Shown here: positions 40,428 to 49,264 of the stretch, piece after piece
Position numbering within the stretch: the stretch's first letter is position 1
Layout: each line of letters opens with the position of its first letter
From: Mycobacterium heidelbergense
GTDB lineage: Bacteria > Actinomycetota > Actinomycetes > Mycobacteriales > Mycobacteriaceae
DNA: 64,000 nucleotides
NCBI RefSeq assembly: GCF_010730745.1
Contig: NZ_AP022615.1
Coordinates: 682,001-746,000 of the forward strand
Direction of reading: 5' to 3'
Position numbers and translations under genes: made by a program
Notes under the pieces: model-generated
What the model was told of the DNA's origin: nothing
The model's database searches: none
The model's input: only the letters and a program-made list of their open reading frames with translations

Positions 40428-41825
40428 ATGACCGACACAGTCAACACGTCACAACGCTCTCGCTCGCGGTGGAAGCGGCGCGGCCGCAAGACCGGGGTCG
40501 GGCTGCAACCGCACAAACGGACCGGGATCGACATCACCCTGGCGCTGCTGACCCCGATCGTCGGCCAGGAGTTCCTGGACAAATACCACCTGCGCGACCC
40601 GCTCAACCGCGGCCTGCGCTACGGGACGAGGACGATATTCTCCACCGCCGGCGCCGCTTCCCGGCAGTTCAAGCGGGTCCAGAACCTTCGCGGTGGACCG
40701 ACCCGGCTCAAGTCCAGCGGCAAGGACTACTTCGACCTGACGCCCGACGACGAGCAGAAGATGATCGTCGAGACCCTCGAGGACTTCGCCGCCGAGGTGT
40801 TGCGGCCCGCGGCTCACGACGCCGACGAGACGGCGACCTACCCGCCCGACCTGATCGCGAAGGCCGCGGAGTTGGGCATCACCGCCATCAACATTCCCGA
40901 GGACTTCGAGGGCATCGCGGCGCACCGCTCGAGCGTGACCAACGTGCTGGCGGCCGAGGCGCTCGCCTATGGCGACATGGGGCTCGCGTTGCCGATCCTT
41001 GCCCCCGGCGGTGTGGCCTCCGCGCTGACCCACTGGGGCAGCGCCGACCAGCAGGCCACCTACCTGCCCGAGTTCGCGGGCGACAACGTCCCGCAGGCCT
41101 GCGTGGCGATCGCCGAACCGCAACCGCTGTTCGACCCCACCCGGCTGAAGACCACCGCGGTGCGCACGCCGAGCGGATACCGGCTCGACGGCGTGAAGTC
41201 ATTGATCCCCGCCGCGGCCGACGCCGAGCTGTTCATCGTGGGCGCGCAGCTCAACGGCAAGCCGGCGCTGTTCATCGTCGAGTCGTCCACGAAAGGCCTT
41301 GCGGTCAAGGCGGATCCGAGCATGGGGATTCGCGCGGCGGCCCTGGGCCGGGTCGAGCTCTCCGGCGTGTCGGTCCCGCTGAACGCCCGCCTGGGCGAGG
41401 ACGAAGCCACCGACACCGACTATTCCGAGGCGATCGCGCTGTCCCGGCTGGGCTGGGCGGCGCTGGCGGTCGGCACCTCGCACGCGGTGCTCGACTACGT
41501 CATCCCGTACGTGAAGGAACGCCAAGCGTTCGGCGAGCCGATCGCCCATCGTCAGGCCGTGGCGTTCATGTGCGCCAATATCGCGATCGAATTGGACGGG
41601 CTGCGGCTGATCACCTGGCGCGGCGCGGCCCGCGCCGAACAGGGCCTCCCGTTCACCCGGGAGGCGGCGCTGGCCAAGCGGCTCGGCGCCGACAAGGGCA
41701 TGCAGATCGGCCTGGACGGCGTGCAGCTGCTGGGGGGCCACGGCTACACCAAGGAACACCCGGTCGAACGCTGGTACCGCGACCTGCGGGCCATCGGCGT
41801 GGCCGAGGGCGTCGTGGTCATCTAA
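40428..41825 (+). CDS. fadE24: acyl-CoA dehydrogenase FadE24
   Basis: 465 residues, longer at the N-terminus than typical acyl-CoA dehydrogenases (basic start SQRSRSRWKRRGRKTGVGLQ, then the enzyme from about residue 100). Catalyses alpha,beta-desaturation of acyl-CoA with FAD. FAD-domain stretches: ALAYGDMGLALPILAPGGVA, ACVAIAEPQP, YGDMG, and C-terminal GLDGVQLLGGHGYTKEHPVE with WYRDLRAIGVAEG. The usual catalytic Glu region reads GYTKEHPVERWYRD. In mycobacteria FadE24 and FadE23 are neighbours that probably form a heteromeric enzyme and are induced by isoniazid. Behind the 20-bp palindrome. Confidence 0.9.
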   Translation: MTDTVNTSQRSRSRWKRRGRKTGVGLQPHKRTGIDITLALLTPIVGQEFLDKYHLRDPLNRGLRYGTRTIFSTAGAASRQFKRVQNLRGGPTRLKSSGKDYFDLTPDDEQKMIVETLEDFAAEVLRPAAHDADETATYPPDLIAKAAELGITAINIPEDFEGIAAHRSSVTNVLAAEALAYGDMGLALPILAPGGVASALTHWGSADQQATYLPEFAGDNVPQACVAIAEPQPLFDPTRLKTTAVRTPSGYRLDGVKSLIPAAADAELFIVGAQLNGKPALFIVESSTKGLAVKADPSMGIRAAALGRVELSGVSVPLNARLGEDEATDTDYSEAIALSRLGWAALAVGTSHAVLDYVIPYVKERQAFGEPIAHRQAVAFMCANIAIELDGLRLITWRGAARAEQGLPFTREAALAKRLGADKGMQIGLDGVQLLGGHGYTKEHPVERWYRDLRAIGVAEGVVVI

Positions 41826-41852
41826 CCGGACTTCTGAGGCGAAAGATCAATC

Positions 41853-43061
41853 ATGGCAATCAATCTGGAACTGCCCCGCAAGATGCAGGCGGTGATCGAC
41901 AAGGCACACCAGGGCGCCGCCGAGATGATGCGGCCGATCGCCCGCAAATACGACCTCAAGGAACACGCCTACCCCGTCGAGCTGGACACGTTGTCCAACC
42001 TGTTCTCGGGGGCCGCCGAGTCCAATGCCCTGGGGCTCACCGGGGCCGAGGCGTTCCGCGGCGGCGACGGCAAGGAAGAAAACCGCAACGGCGCCAACAT
42101 GGCCGCGGTGCTGCAGGCCTTGGAGGCCAGTTGGGGCGACGCGGCGATGCTGCTGTCGATGCCCTATCAGGGCCTGGGCAACGCGGCGATCTCCGGGGTG
42201 GCCACCGACGAACAGCTGACGCGGTTGGGCAGGGTGTGGGCGGCGATGGCCATCACCGAGCCGGGTTTCGGATCCGACTCGGCGGCGGTGTCCACCACCG
42301 CCACGCTGGACGGCGACGAGTACGTGATCAACGGCGAAAAGATCTTCGTCACGGCGGGTTCGCGCGCCACCCACATCGTGGTGTGGGCGACGCTGGACAA
42401 GTCGCTGGGACGCCCGGCGATCAAGTCGTTCATCGTGCCGCGCGAGCACCCCGGTGTCACCGTCGAGCGGCTGGAGGACAAGCTCGGGATCAAGGGCTCC
42501 GACACCGCCGTCATCCGGTTCGACAACGCGCGGATACCCAAGGACAACCTGCTGGGCAACCCCGAAATCGAGTCGGGCAAGGGGTTCTCCGGCGTGATGG
42601 AGACCTTCGACAACACCCGGCCCGTCGTGGCCGCCATGGCCATCGGCATCGCCCGGGCCACGCTGGAAGAACTGCGCAAGATCCTGACCGAGGCCGGAGT
42701 CGAGATCTCCTACGACAAGCCGTCACACGCCCAAAGCGCCGCCGCGGCCGAATTCCTGCGGATGGAGGCCGACTGGGAGGCCGCCTACCAGCTCACCCTG
42801 CGCGCGGCATGGCAGGCGGACAACAAGATCCCCAACTCCAAGGAAGCGTCCATGGCCAAGGCCAAGGCCGGCCGGGTGGGCAGCGACATCACCCTCAAGG
42901 CCGTCGAATTGACCGGCACCACAGGCTATTCCGAGCAAACCCTGTTGGAGAAGTGGGCACGCGACTCGAAGATCATGGACATCTTCGAGGGCACCCAACA
43001 GATCCAACAGCTCGTCGTCGCCCGCCGCCTGCTGGGCCTATCCTCGTCCGAACTCAAGTAA
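41853..43061 (+). CDS. fadE23: acyl-CoA dehydrogenase FadE23
   Basis: 402 residues. Full acyl-CoA dehydrogenase fold: AMAITEPGFGSDSAAVSTTA (about residues 131-150, FAD-binding E-P-x-x-G-S-D), YVINGEKIFVTAGSRATHIV, LEDKLGIKGSDTAVIRFDNA, and the C-terminal LTGTTGYSEQTLLEKWARDS with IMDIFEGTQQIQQLVVARRL, where the EGT-x-x-Q segment includes the catalytic-type Glu. It lies 27 bases after fadE24 on the same strand and likely forms a complex with it. Its last 24 bases overlap the end of the convergent GNAT gene. Confidence 0.92.
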   Translation: MAINLELPRKMQAVIDKAHQGAAEMMRPIARKYDLKEHAYPVELDTLSNLFSGAAESNALGLTGAEAFRGGDGKEENRNGANMAAVLQALEASWGDAAMLLSMPYQGLGNAAISGVATDEQLTRLGRVWAAMAITEPGFGSDSAAVSTTATLDGDEYVINGEKIFVTAGSRATHIVVWATLDKSLGRPAIKSFIVPREHPGVTVERLEDKLGIKGSDTAVIRFDNARIPKDNLLGNPEIESGKGFSGVMETFDNTRPVVAAMAIGIARATLEELRKILTEAGVEISYDKPSHAQSAAAAEFLRMEADWEAAYQLTLRAAWQADNKIPNSKEASMAKAKAGRVGSDITLKAVELTGTTGYSEQTLLEKWARDSKIMDIFEGTQQIQQLVVARRLLGLSSSELK

Positions 43062-43577
43062 CGGCGGGTCTTCGTCGTCGGGCCCGACAAGGTCGAGCTG
43101 CCACCACTCGACGTCGTGCCACGCCCCGTGTTTCCAGCCGACGCGCCGGTAGCGGCCCACCGGGCGGAAGCCGAACGCCCGGTGCAGCGCGTTGCTGCCG
43201 TCATTGGGTTGGGCGATACCGGCGAATGCCCGCCGGAAGCCGCGTTGGGTCAGCCTTTGCAACAATTCGGCATAGAGCATCCGGCCACCGCCGTGGCGCT
43301 GGTGATCGCGGGCGACGTAGACGCTCGTCTCCACCGACCATTGGTACGCCGCACGCGGATTGAATTGGTGGGCATAGGCGTAACCACCGATGTCGCCGTC
43401 GAATTCGAGCACCAGCCATTCGTGCGTCGCGAGGGCGCCCTCGATACGCCCCGCCATCTCCTCGGCCGTCGGGACATCCGTCTCGAACGTGACCGCGGTG
43501 TCCAGCACGTACGGGCGGTAGACGTCGACGCACGCCGCGGCATCGGCGGCGCTGGCGCGACGGACGTGCGCTGGCAT
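43038..43577 (-). CDS. GNAT N-acetyltransferase (phosphinothricin/arsinothricin-type)
   Basis: 179 residues from ATG 43577 (43610 is an alternative start that adds 11 residues). GNAT fold: VRRASAADAAACVDVYRPYV, TFETDVPTAEEM, VETSVYVARDHQRHGGGRML (about residues 90-109, the acetyl-CoA-binding R/Q-x-x-G-x-G motif), FAGIAQPNDGSNALHRAFGF and RRVGWKHGAWHDVEWWQLDL. The W-KxGxW-D-V pattern is usual for acetyltransferases acting on phosphinothricin-like amino acids and methionine sulfone, which may be resistance or housekeeping detoxification. Divergent from the next gene with 48 bases between starts. Confidence 0.82.
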   Translation of the reverse strand: MPAHVRRASAADAAACVDVYRPYVLDTAVTFETDVPTAEEMAGRIEGALATHEWLVLEFDGDIGGYAYAHQFNPRAAYQWSVETSVYVARDHQRHGGGRMLYAELLQRLTQRGFRRAFAGIAQPNDGSNALHRAFGFRPVGRYRRVGWKHGAWHDVEWWQLDLVGPDDEDPPLLEFGRG

Positions 43578-43625
43578 CAGCGACCAAGCGGAAGGCTCTG
43601 CATCGACCAAGGCTAGCGTCGTGTC

Positions 43626-44624
43626 ATGGACACGTTTCGAGCGCTGGTAGCCCGTCAGGATGGTGACCGGGTCACCGCGTCGGTCGAGACTCTCAGCCCG
43701 TCAGACCTGCCGCCGGGCGACGTGACGATCCGGGTGCTGTATTCGAGCGTCAACTTCAAGGACGCGCTGGCGTTGACACCGGGCGGCGGCGTGGTGCGCC
43801 ACTACCCGATCGTGCCGGGCATCGACCTGACCGGCGAGGTGGTCGAGTCGCAATCCCCCGACTTCGCCGTCGGCGACACGGTGCTGGCGCACGGGTACCA
43901 GATCGGCACCGGCCACCACGGTGGCTACGCCGAATACGCTCGGCTGCCGGCCGGCCAGGTGGTGCCGCTCGGCGCGCTGAGCCCGCGCGAGGGCGCCGCG
44001 ATCGGGACCGCCGGCTTCACCGCCGCGATGAGCGTGCGAGCGCTGATCGACTGGGGTGTCGAGCCCGGCGCCGGGTCGGTCGTCGTCACCGGCGCCTCCG
44101 GCGGTGTCGGCTCCGTCAGCGTCGACCTGCTGGCGGCCGCCGGCTATCGGGTGGTGGCCTCGACCGGCAAGGAAACGGCGGCCGAACTGCTGAAAGGGCT
44201 TGGCGCCGCGGAGGTTATCGGCCGGCTGCCCGCCGACCCCGACGCCAAACCGCGGCCACTGGCCACGGCGCGATGGGCGGCGGCGGCGGATTGTGTGGGC
44301 GGCGCGACACTGGCCGACGTGCTCAGCGCCGTCGACTACGGCGGGGCGGTGGCCTGTAGCGGCCTGACCGGCGGTGCGGCGCTGCACACCACGGTGATGC
44401 CGTTCATCCTGCGCGGCGTCGCGCTGCTGGGGATGGACTCGGTGCAACTGCCGATCGGCCCACGCCGCAACCTGTGGGCACTGCTGGGCGATTCGTTGCG
44501 GCCGCGTCACCTGGACTCGCTCACCAGCGAGGTCGACGTCAGGGAGGTCGTCGACGTGCTCGATCAGGTGCGCGCCGGGGCGCACCGCGGGCGGGCGGTG
44601 GTGCGGGTCGCCGGCGGATTCTGA
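43626..44624 (+). CDS. YhdH/YhfP-type quinone oxidoreductase (acrylyl-CoA reductase-like)
   Basis: 332 residues, medium-chain dehydrogenase/reductase without zinc. Seen are LYSSVNFKDALALTPGGGVV (about residues 38-57), YPIVPGIDLTGEVVES, GYQIGTGHHGGYAEYARLPA, GTAGFTAAMSVRAL and the NADPH site VVTGASGGVGSVSVDLLAAA (about residues 153-172). Members reduce acrylyl-CoA or quinones using NADPH; the natural substrate here is not known. It is followed after 22 bases by fadB4, another MDR enzyme, and the two may be co-transcribed. Confidence 0.87.
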   Translation: MDTFRALVARQDGDRVTASVETLSPSDLPPGDVTIRVLYSSVNFKDALALTPGGGVVRHYPIVPGIDLTGEVVESQSPDFAVGDTVLAHGYQIGTGHHGGYAEYARLPAGQVVPLGALSPREGAAIGTAGFTAAMSVRALIDWGVEPGAGSVVVTGASGGVGSVSVDLLAAAGYRVVASTGKETAAELLKGLGAAEVIGRLPADPDAKPRPLATARWAAAADCVGGATLADVLSAVDYGGAVACSGLTGGAALHTTVMPFILRGVALLGMDSVQLPIGPRRNLWALLGDSLRPRHLDSLTSEVDVREVVDVLDQVRAGAHRGRAVVRVAGGF

Positions 44625-44646
44625 GCTGGCAGTAGGCTATTCGACC

Positions 44647-45618
44647 ATGCGCGCGATACGGGTGACTCGGCTCGATGGGCCCGACGGGATCGAGGTGGCC
44701 GACGTCGACGAACCCACCGGCGACGGCGTGGTGGTCGAGGTGCACGCCGCCGGCGCGGCATTCCCCGACGCCCTGCTGACCCGCGGCCTCTATCAGTACC
44801 GGCCGGATCCCCCGTTCGTCCTCGGAGCCGAGGTCGCCGGGGTGGTTCGATCGGCGCCGGACGGCTCCCCCGTGCGTTCCGGCGACAGGGTCGTCGGGCT
44901 GACCATGCTCACCGGCGGCATGGCCGAGGTCGCGGTGCTCTCCCCCGACAGGGTGTTCAAGCTGCCGGACAACGTGAGCTTCGAGGCGGGCGCCGGGCTG
45001 CTGTTCAACGACCTGACCGTGTACTTCGCGCTGACGGTGCGCGGCCGCCTGCAGCAGGGCGAGACGGTGCTGGTGCACGGCGCGGCCGGCGGGATCGGGA
45101 CGTCGGCGCTGCGGCTGGCGCCGGTGCTCGGGGCGTCGCGCACCATCGCGGTGGTCAGCACCGACGAGAAGGGCCACATCGCCACCGCGGCGGGCGCGAC
45201 CGATGTGGTGCTGACCGAGGGCTTCAAGGACGCGGTCAAGGAGTTGACCGACGGCCGCGGCGTGGACATCGTCGTCGACCCGGTGGGCGGCGACCGGTTC
45301 ACCGACTCGCTGCGCTCGCTTGCGCCGGGCGGGCGGCTGCTGGTGGTCGGCTTCACCGGCGGAGAGATTCCCACCGTGAAGGTAAACAGGCTGCTGCTCA
45401 ACAACATCGACGTTGTCGGTGTCGGCTGGGGTGCCTGGGCCGGGACACATCCCGGCGCGCTGGCCGAGCAGTGGGCCGCGGTGGAGCGGCTGCTCAGCTC
45501 GGGCCGGCTGCCTCCCCCGGAGCCGGTGGTCTATCCGCTGGACGAGGCCGCCGCGGCGGTCGCGTCCCTGGAGAATCGCACCGCCAAGGGAAAAGTCGTG
45601 CTGCGCGTCCGCGATTGA
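44647..45618 (+). CDS. fadB4: NADPH:quinone oxidoreductase FadB4
   Basis: 323 residues, same length as Rv3141. MDR family: VHAAGAAFPDALLTRGLYQY (about residues 37-56), PPFVLGAEVAGVVRSAPDGS, the NADPH site VLVHGAAGGIGTSALRLAPV (about residues 142-161), VDIVVDPVGGDRF and GRLLVVGFTGGEIPTVKVNR. Named FadB4 in M. tuberculosis but it is not a 3-hydroxyacyl-CoA dehydrogenase by sequence; the name is historical. Reduces quinones or alpha,beta-unsaturated acyl compounds (family knowledge). Confidence 0.93.
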   Translation: MRAIRVTRLDGPDGIEVADVDEPTGDGVVVEVHAAGAAFPDALLTRGLYQYRPDPPFVLGAEVAGVVRSAPDGSPVRSGDRVVGLTMLTGGMAEVAVLSPDRVFKLPDNVSFEAGAGLLFNDLTVYFALTVRGRLQQGETVLVHGAAGGIGTSALRLAPVLGASRTIAVVSTDEKGHIATAAGATDVVLTEGFKDAVKELTDGRGVDIVVDPVGGDRFTDSLRSLAPGGRLLVVGFTGGEIPTVKVNRLLLNNIDVVGVGWGAWAGTHPGALAEQWAAVERLLSSGRLPPPEPVVYPLDEAAAAVASLENRTAKGKVVLRVRD

Positions 45619-45887
45619 GGGGGGCGCTGGCGGTCGCCTTGTGACCGCGTCAGGTCGCAACAGCCACACCAGCCTCAGCGCAGAACCGATCGACGGTGTG
45701 CCCGGCTCCGAGCGACAATCTCGCTGGGCGACGACCCGCACAGGTGATTGTCGCGCGGAGGCGGGCACATCGGGTGTCCCCTTCCGCGGAGAGACGCCTG
45801 TGGCGGATGTGACCACGTCTCGCGGCTCGGGTGCGGCACAAAGTAGTGTCACTTTCAGCTTTCTACGGCGCAGCCCAGGAGTCAGCC

Positions 45888-47114
45888 ATGGAATCCGTCA
45901 TCGAGCTCGGCGACAATAGCGGCCCCCTGGACGGCATCCGGGTACTCGAGCTCGGCACCCTGATCGCCGGGCCGTTCGCCGGCCGGCTGCTCGGCGACCT
46001 GGGCGCCGACGTCATCAAGGTGGAACCCCCCGGCGCCCCAGATCCGTTGCGAACGTGGGGCCAGGCCGAACTCGACGGCCACCACGTCTTCTGGACCGTC
46101 CACGCGCGCAACAAGAGGGCCGTCACGCTCGACCTGCGGAAGCCACGCGGCCGGGAGCTGTTCTGCGAACTCGTCGAGAAATCCGACATCGTGGTGGAGA
46201 ACTTCCGCCCGGGCACCCTGGAGAAATGGAACCTGGGCTACGAGGTGCTCAGTGCGCGCAACCCGGGCATCATCCTGGTCCGCGTCTCCGGCTACGGGCA
46301 GACCGGACCCGACGCGCACAAGGCCGGCTACGCCTCGGTGGCCGAGGCGGCCAGCGGGCTGCGGCACCTCAACGGTTTCCCGGACGGGCCGCCGCCCCGG
46401 CTGGCGCTCTCGATCGGCGACAGCCTGGCCGGCATGTTCGGCGCCCAGGGCGCGCTGGCCGCGCTGTACCGCCGGAGCGTCACCGGCCGCGGCCAGGTGG
46501 TCGACGTCGCGCTGACCGAATCCTGTTTGGCCGTACAGGAATCCACGATTCCCGACTACGACGTCGGCGGGGTGGTGCGCGGGCCGTCCGGCACCCGGCT
46601 GGAGGGCATCGCGCCGTCCAACATCTACCGCAGCGCCGACGGCTCCTGGGTGGTGATCGCCGCCAACCAGGACACCGTGTTCGCCCGGCTGTGCAAGGCC
46701 ATGGGGCGTCCGGAGCTGGCCACCGACGACCGGTTCGCCACGCACGGCGCCCGCGGCCGCAACCAGGACGAACTCGACGCGATCATCGGCGCGTGGGCCG
46801 CGCAGCGGCAACCCGGCGACATCATCGAAACCCTCAGTGGCGCGGGCGTTATCGCGGGTCCGATCAACACCGTCGCGGAAGTGGTCGACGACCCCCAGCT
46901 GCGGGCCCGCGGCATGCTGGTCGAGCACTTCGATGAACGCCTCGGGCGCAACGTCTTAGGGCCGGGAATCGTACCGGTACTCTCCGAATCCCCGGGCCGC
47001 GTCCGCAACGCCGGCCCCGCGCGCCCGGGACAGCACAACGACGAGGTCTACCTCGGGTTGCTGGGCAAGACCGCCGAGGAGCTCGACGAGTTGCGCGCCG
47101 AGGGGGTGCTATGA
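45888..47114 (+). CDS. CaiB/BaiF-family (class III) CoA-transferase
   Basis: 408 residues. Moves CoA between carboxylic acids through a covalent Asp-anhydride intermediate. Seen are LDGIRVLELGTLIAGPFAGR (about residues 12-31), LGDLGADVIKVEPP, NKRAVTLDLRKPRGRELF, RVSGYGQTGPDAHKAGYASV and LALSIGDSLAGMFGAQGALA with the catalytic Asp (about residues 168-187), and late NTVAEVVDDPQLRARGMLVE. ATG 45888 follows CCCAGGAG. It starts an operon with overlapping ends (next gene by ATGA) for activation and breakdown of an organic acid of unknown identity. Confidence 0.9.
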   Translation: MESVIELGDNSGPLDGIRVLELGTLIAGPFAGRLLGDLGADVIKVEPPGAPDPLRTWGQAELDGHHVFWTVHARNKRAVTLDLRKPRGRELFCELVEKSDIVVENFRPGTLEKWNLGYEVLSARNPGIILVRVSGYGQTGPDAHKAGYASVAEAASGLRHLNGFPDGPPPRLALSIGDSLAGMFGAQGALAALYRRSVTGRGQVVDVALTESCLAVQESTIPDYDVGGVVRGPSGTRLEGIAPSNIYRSADGSWVVIAANQDTVFARLCKAMGRPELATDDRFATHGARGRNQDELDAIIGAWAAQRQPGDIIETLSGAGVIAGPINTVAEVVDDPQLRARGMLVEHFDERLGRNVLGPGIVPVLSESPGRVRNAGPARPGQHNDEVYLGLLGKTAEELDELRAEGVL

Positions 47115-48007
47115 CCCGGCACGTGGACATCCGCGAGGTGTCGCTGCGCGATGGCCTGCAGATCGAGGCGCCAATCCCGTTGGCCGCCAAGCTGGAACTG
47201 CTGGCGGCGGTAGCCGCCACCGGGGTGCGCGAGGTGGAGGCCACCGCCTTCGTGTCCCCGTCGAAGGTGCCGTCGATGGCCGACGCCGCCGAACTCGCCG
47301 CGCGGCTGCACGACTACCCGGACATCGAGTTCTCCGCCCTGGTGGCCAGCCCCAATGGCGCCAGGCGGGCCGTCGCCGCGGGTCTGCGGTCGATCGAGTA
47401 CGTGGTGTCGGCCAGCGACGCGTTCAGTGAGGCCAACGTCGGGCGGACCAGCGCCGAGGCCACCGACCAGATCGACCAGATCGTCGCCATCGCGCACGAC
47501 GGCGGCGTCACCGTCGAGGTCATCGTCGCCACCGCGTGGGATTGCCCGTTCGAGGGCCCCACCCCGTCCCGGCGGGTGCTCGACATCGCCGCGGCCGCCC
47601 GCGACCGCGGCGTCGACCGGTTCTGCGTCGCCGACACCATCGGTACCACCACCCCGGGACGGGTGAGTTCGCTGATCGCACAACTGCGTCCGGTGATCGG
47701 CGACCTGCCGCTGGGCGGGCATTTCCACAACACCCGCGGCGCCGGGCTGGCCAGCGCCTACGCGGCGGTCGGCTCCGGGGTCAGCCGGTTGGACGCCTCG
47801 GTCGGCGGCCTGGGCGGCTGCCCGTTCGCGCCGGGGGCCACCGGCAACATCGCCACCGAAGACCTGGTGTACCTGTTGCGGGACAGCGGTATCCATGTCG
47901 ACGTCGACCTGCGGGCCGCCATCGCCGCCGCGGAAGTCGCCAAATCGGTCGTCGGCCATGATCTGCCGGGCGCCCTGCTGCACGCCGGCGACCGAATCAG
48001 GGCGTGA
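47111..48007 (+). CDS. hydroxymethylglutaryl-CoA lyase-family enzyme
   Basis: 298 residues, TIM-barrel lyase. HMG-CoA lyase cleaves HMG-CoA to acetyl-CoA and acetoacetate; relatives cleave other 3-hydroxy-3-methyl acyl-CoAs. Motifs: REVSLRDGLQIEAPIPLAAK (about residues 8-27, with the metal Asp), VEATAFVSPSKVPSMADA, GHFHNTRGAGLASAYAAVGS (about residues 208-227, metal His pair) and GGLGGCPFAPGATGNIATED (about residues 237-256, the Cys loop). It overlaps the CoA-transferase by four bases. The pair can transfer CoA to an acid and then split the thioester. Confidence 0.9.
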   Translation: MTRHVDIREVSLRDGLQIEAPIPLAAKLELLAAVAATGVREVEATAFVSPSKVPSMADAAELAARLHDYPDIEFSALVASPNGARRAVAAGLRSIEYVVSASDAFSEANVGRTSAEATDQIDQIVAIAHDGGVTVEVIVATAWDCPFEGPTPSRRVLDIAAAARDRGVDRFCVADTIGTTTPGRVSSLIAQLRPVIGDLPLGGHFHNTRGAGLASAYAAVGSGVSRLDASVGGLGGCPFAPGATGNIATEDLVYLLRDSGIHVDVDLRAAIAAAEVAKSVVGHDLPGALLHAGDRIRA

Positions 48008-48028
48008 CGCCCGCTCAAGGAGATCAAC

Positions 48029-49264
48029 GTGGATTTCACTCTGCCAGAACATCTTCCGGGTCTGCTCGCCGAAATGGATCGGTTCATCGAGGCCGAGATC
48101 AAACCGCTGGAGCGCGAACACATCCAGTACTTCGACCAGCGCCGAGAGCATGCCCGCACCGATTGGGCCAACGACGGTATCCCGTCGCGAGAGTGGGAGG
48201 ACCTGCTCGCCGAGATGCGCAGGCGGGCCGACAGGGCGGGCTGGCTGCGCTACGGCTTACCGGCGTCGCTCGGCGGCCGCGACGGCACCAACCTCGACAT
48301 GGCCGTGATCCGGGAGCACCTGGCGCACAAGGGCCTTGGGCTGCACAACGACCTGCAGAACGAGTCGTCGATCGTCGGCAATTTTCCGCAGGTGATCATG
48401 ATGGAACGCTTCGGCACCGACGAGCAACGCCGCGCCTGGTCGGAGGCGCTGATCACCGGCGAGCGCTCCCTGGCGTTCGGCCTCACCGAGCCGCGGCACG
48501 GCTCCGACGCGACCTGGCTGGAAACGCGCGCCGAACCCGACGGTGACGGCTGGGTGATCAACGGCGCCAAGCGGTTCAACACCGGCGTGCACCGCGCGAC
48601 CCACGACCTGATTTTCGCCCGCACCTCCGGCGAGCCGGGGGCGGCCGTCGGCATCACCGCCTTCCTGGTCCCCACCGACGCGCCCGGGTTCACCGTCCCC
48701 TACTACTGGTGGACGTTCAACATGCCCACCGACCATGGCGAAGTCGAGCTGGCCGACGTGCGGGTGCCCACCGGCGCGGTGCTCGGCGAGGTGGACCGCG
48801 GCCTGGAGGTCGCGCAGACCTTCCTGCACGAGAACCGGATCCGCCAGGCGGCCAGCAGCCTGGGCGCGGCGCAATACTGCATCGACCGGGCCGCCGAATA
48901 CGCCGGCCAGCGGACGGTGTTCGGCAAGCCGCTGTCGGTCAACCAGGCCGTGCAGTGGCCGCTGGCCGAGCTGCAGACCGAAGCCCAGATGGTGCGGCTG
49001 CTGGTGCAGTACGCGGCCTGGCATTTGGACCGTGACCACCACATGGAGGTCTCCGACAAGGTGTCGATGGCCAATTACCGCGCCAATCGACTGGTCTGCG
49101 ACGCCGCCGACCGCGCCATGCAGGTCTTCGGTGGCCTCGGCTACAGCCGGCACGAGCCGTTCGAGCACATCTACCGCCACCACCGCCGCTACCGGATCAC
49201 CGAGGGCGCCGAGGAGATCCAGATTCGCCGAGTGGCGCAGCGGCTGTTCAGGTTCGGCACGTGA
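48029..49264 (+). CDS. acyl-CoA dehydrogenase family protein
   Basis: 411 residues from GTG 48029, with AAGGAGA ahead. FAD motifs: LAFGLTEPRHGSDATWLETR (about residues 149-168), GWVINGAKRFNTGVHRATHD, FNMPTDHGEVELADVRVPTG, and the end VCDAADRAMQVFGGLGYSRH, with EHIYRHHRRYRITEGAEEIQ carrying the catalytic-type Glu-Gly segment. The layout matches the FadE group that pairs with a phosphotransferase-like protein, as here (the next gene overlaps by four bases). It probably oxidises an acyl-CoA in the same pathway as the flanking transferase and lyase. Confidence 0.9.
   Translation: MDFTLPEHLPGLLAEMDRFIEAEIKPLEREHIQYFDQRREHARTDWANDGIPSREWEDLLAEMRRRADRAGWLRYGLPASLGGRDGTNLDMAVIREHLAHKGLGLHNDLQNESSIVGNFPQVIMMERFGTDEQRRAWSEALITGERSLAFGLTEPRHGSDATWLETRAEPDGDGWVINGAKRFNTGVHRATHDLIFARTSGEPGAAVGITAFLVPTDAPGFTVPYYWWTFNMPTDHGEVELADVRVPTGAVLGEVDRGLEVAQTFLHENRIRQAASSLGAAQYCIDRAAEYAGQRTVFGKPLSVNQAVQWPLAELQTEAQMVRLLVQYAAWHLDRDHHMEVSDKVSMANYRANRLVCDAADRAMQVFGGLGYSRHEPFEHIYRHHRRYRITEGAEEIQIRRVAQRLFRFGT

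Noticed and set aside
40469..43363. Very long rightward open frame across fadE24 and fadE23
   Set aside because: It is the out-of-frame shadow of high-GC genes, with Arg/Gly-rich low-complexity translation and no homology.
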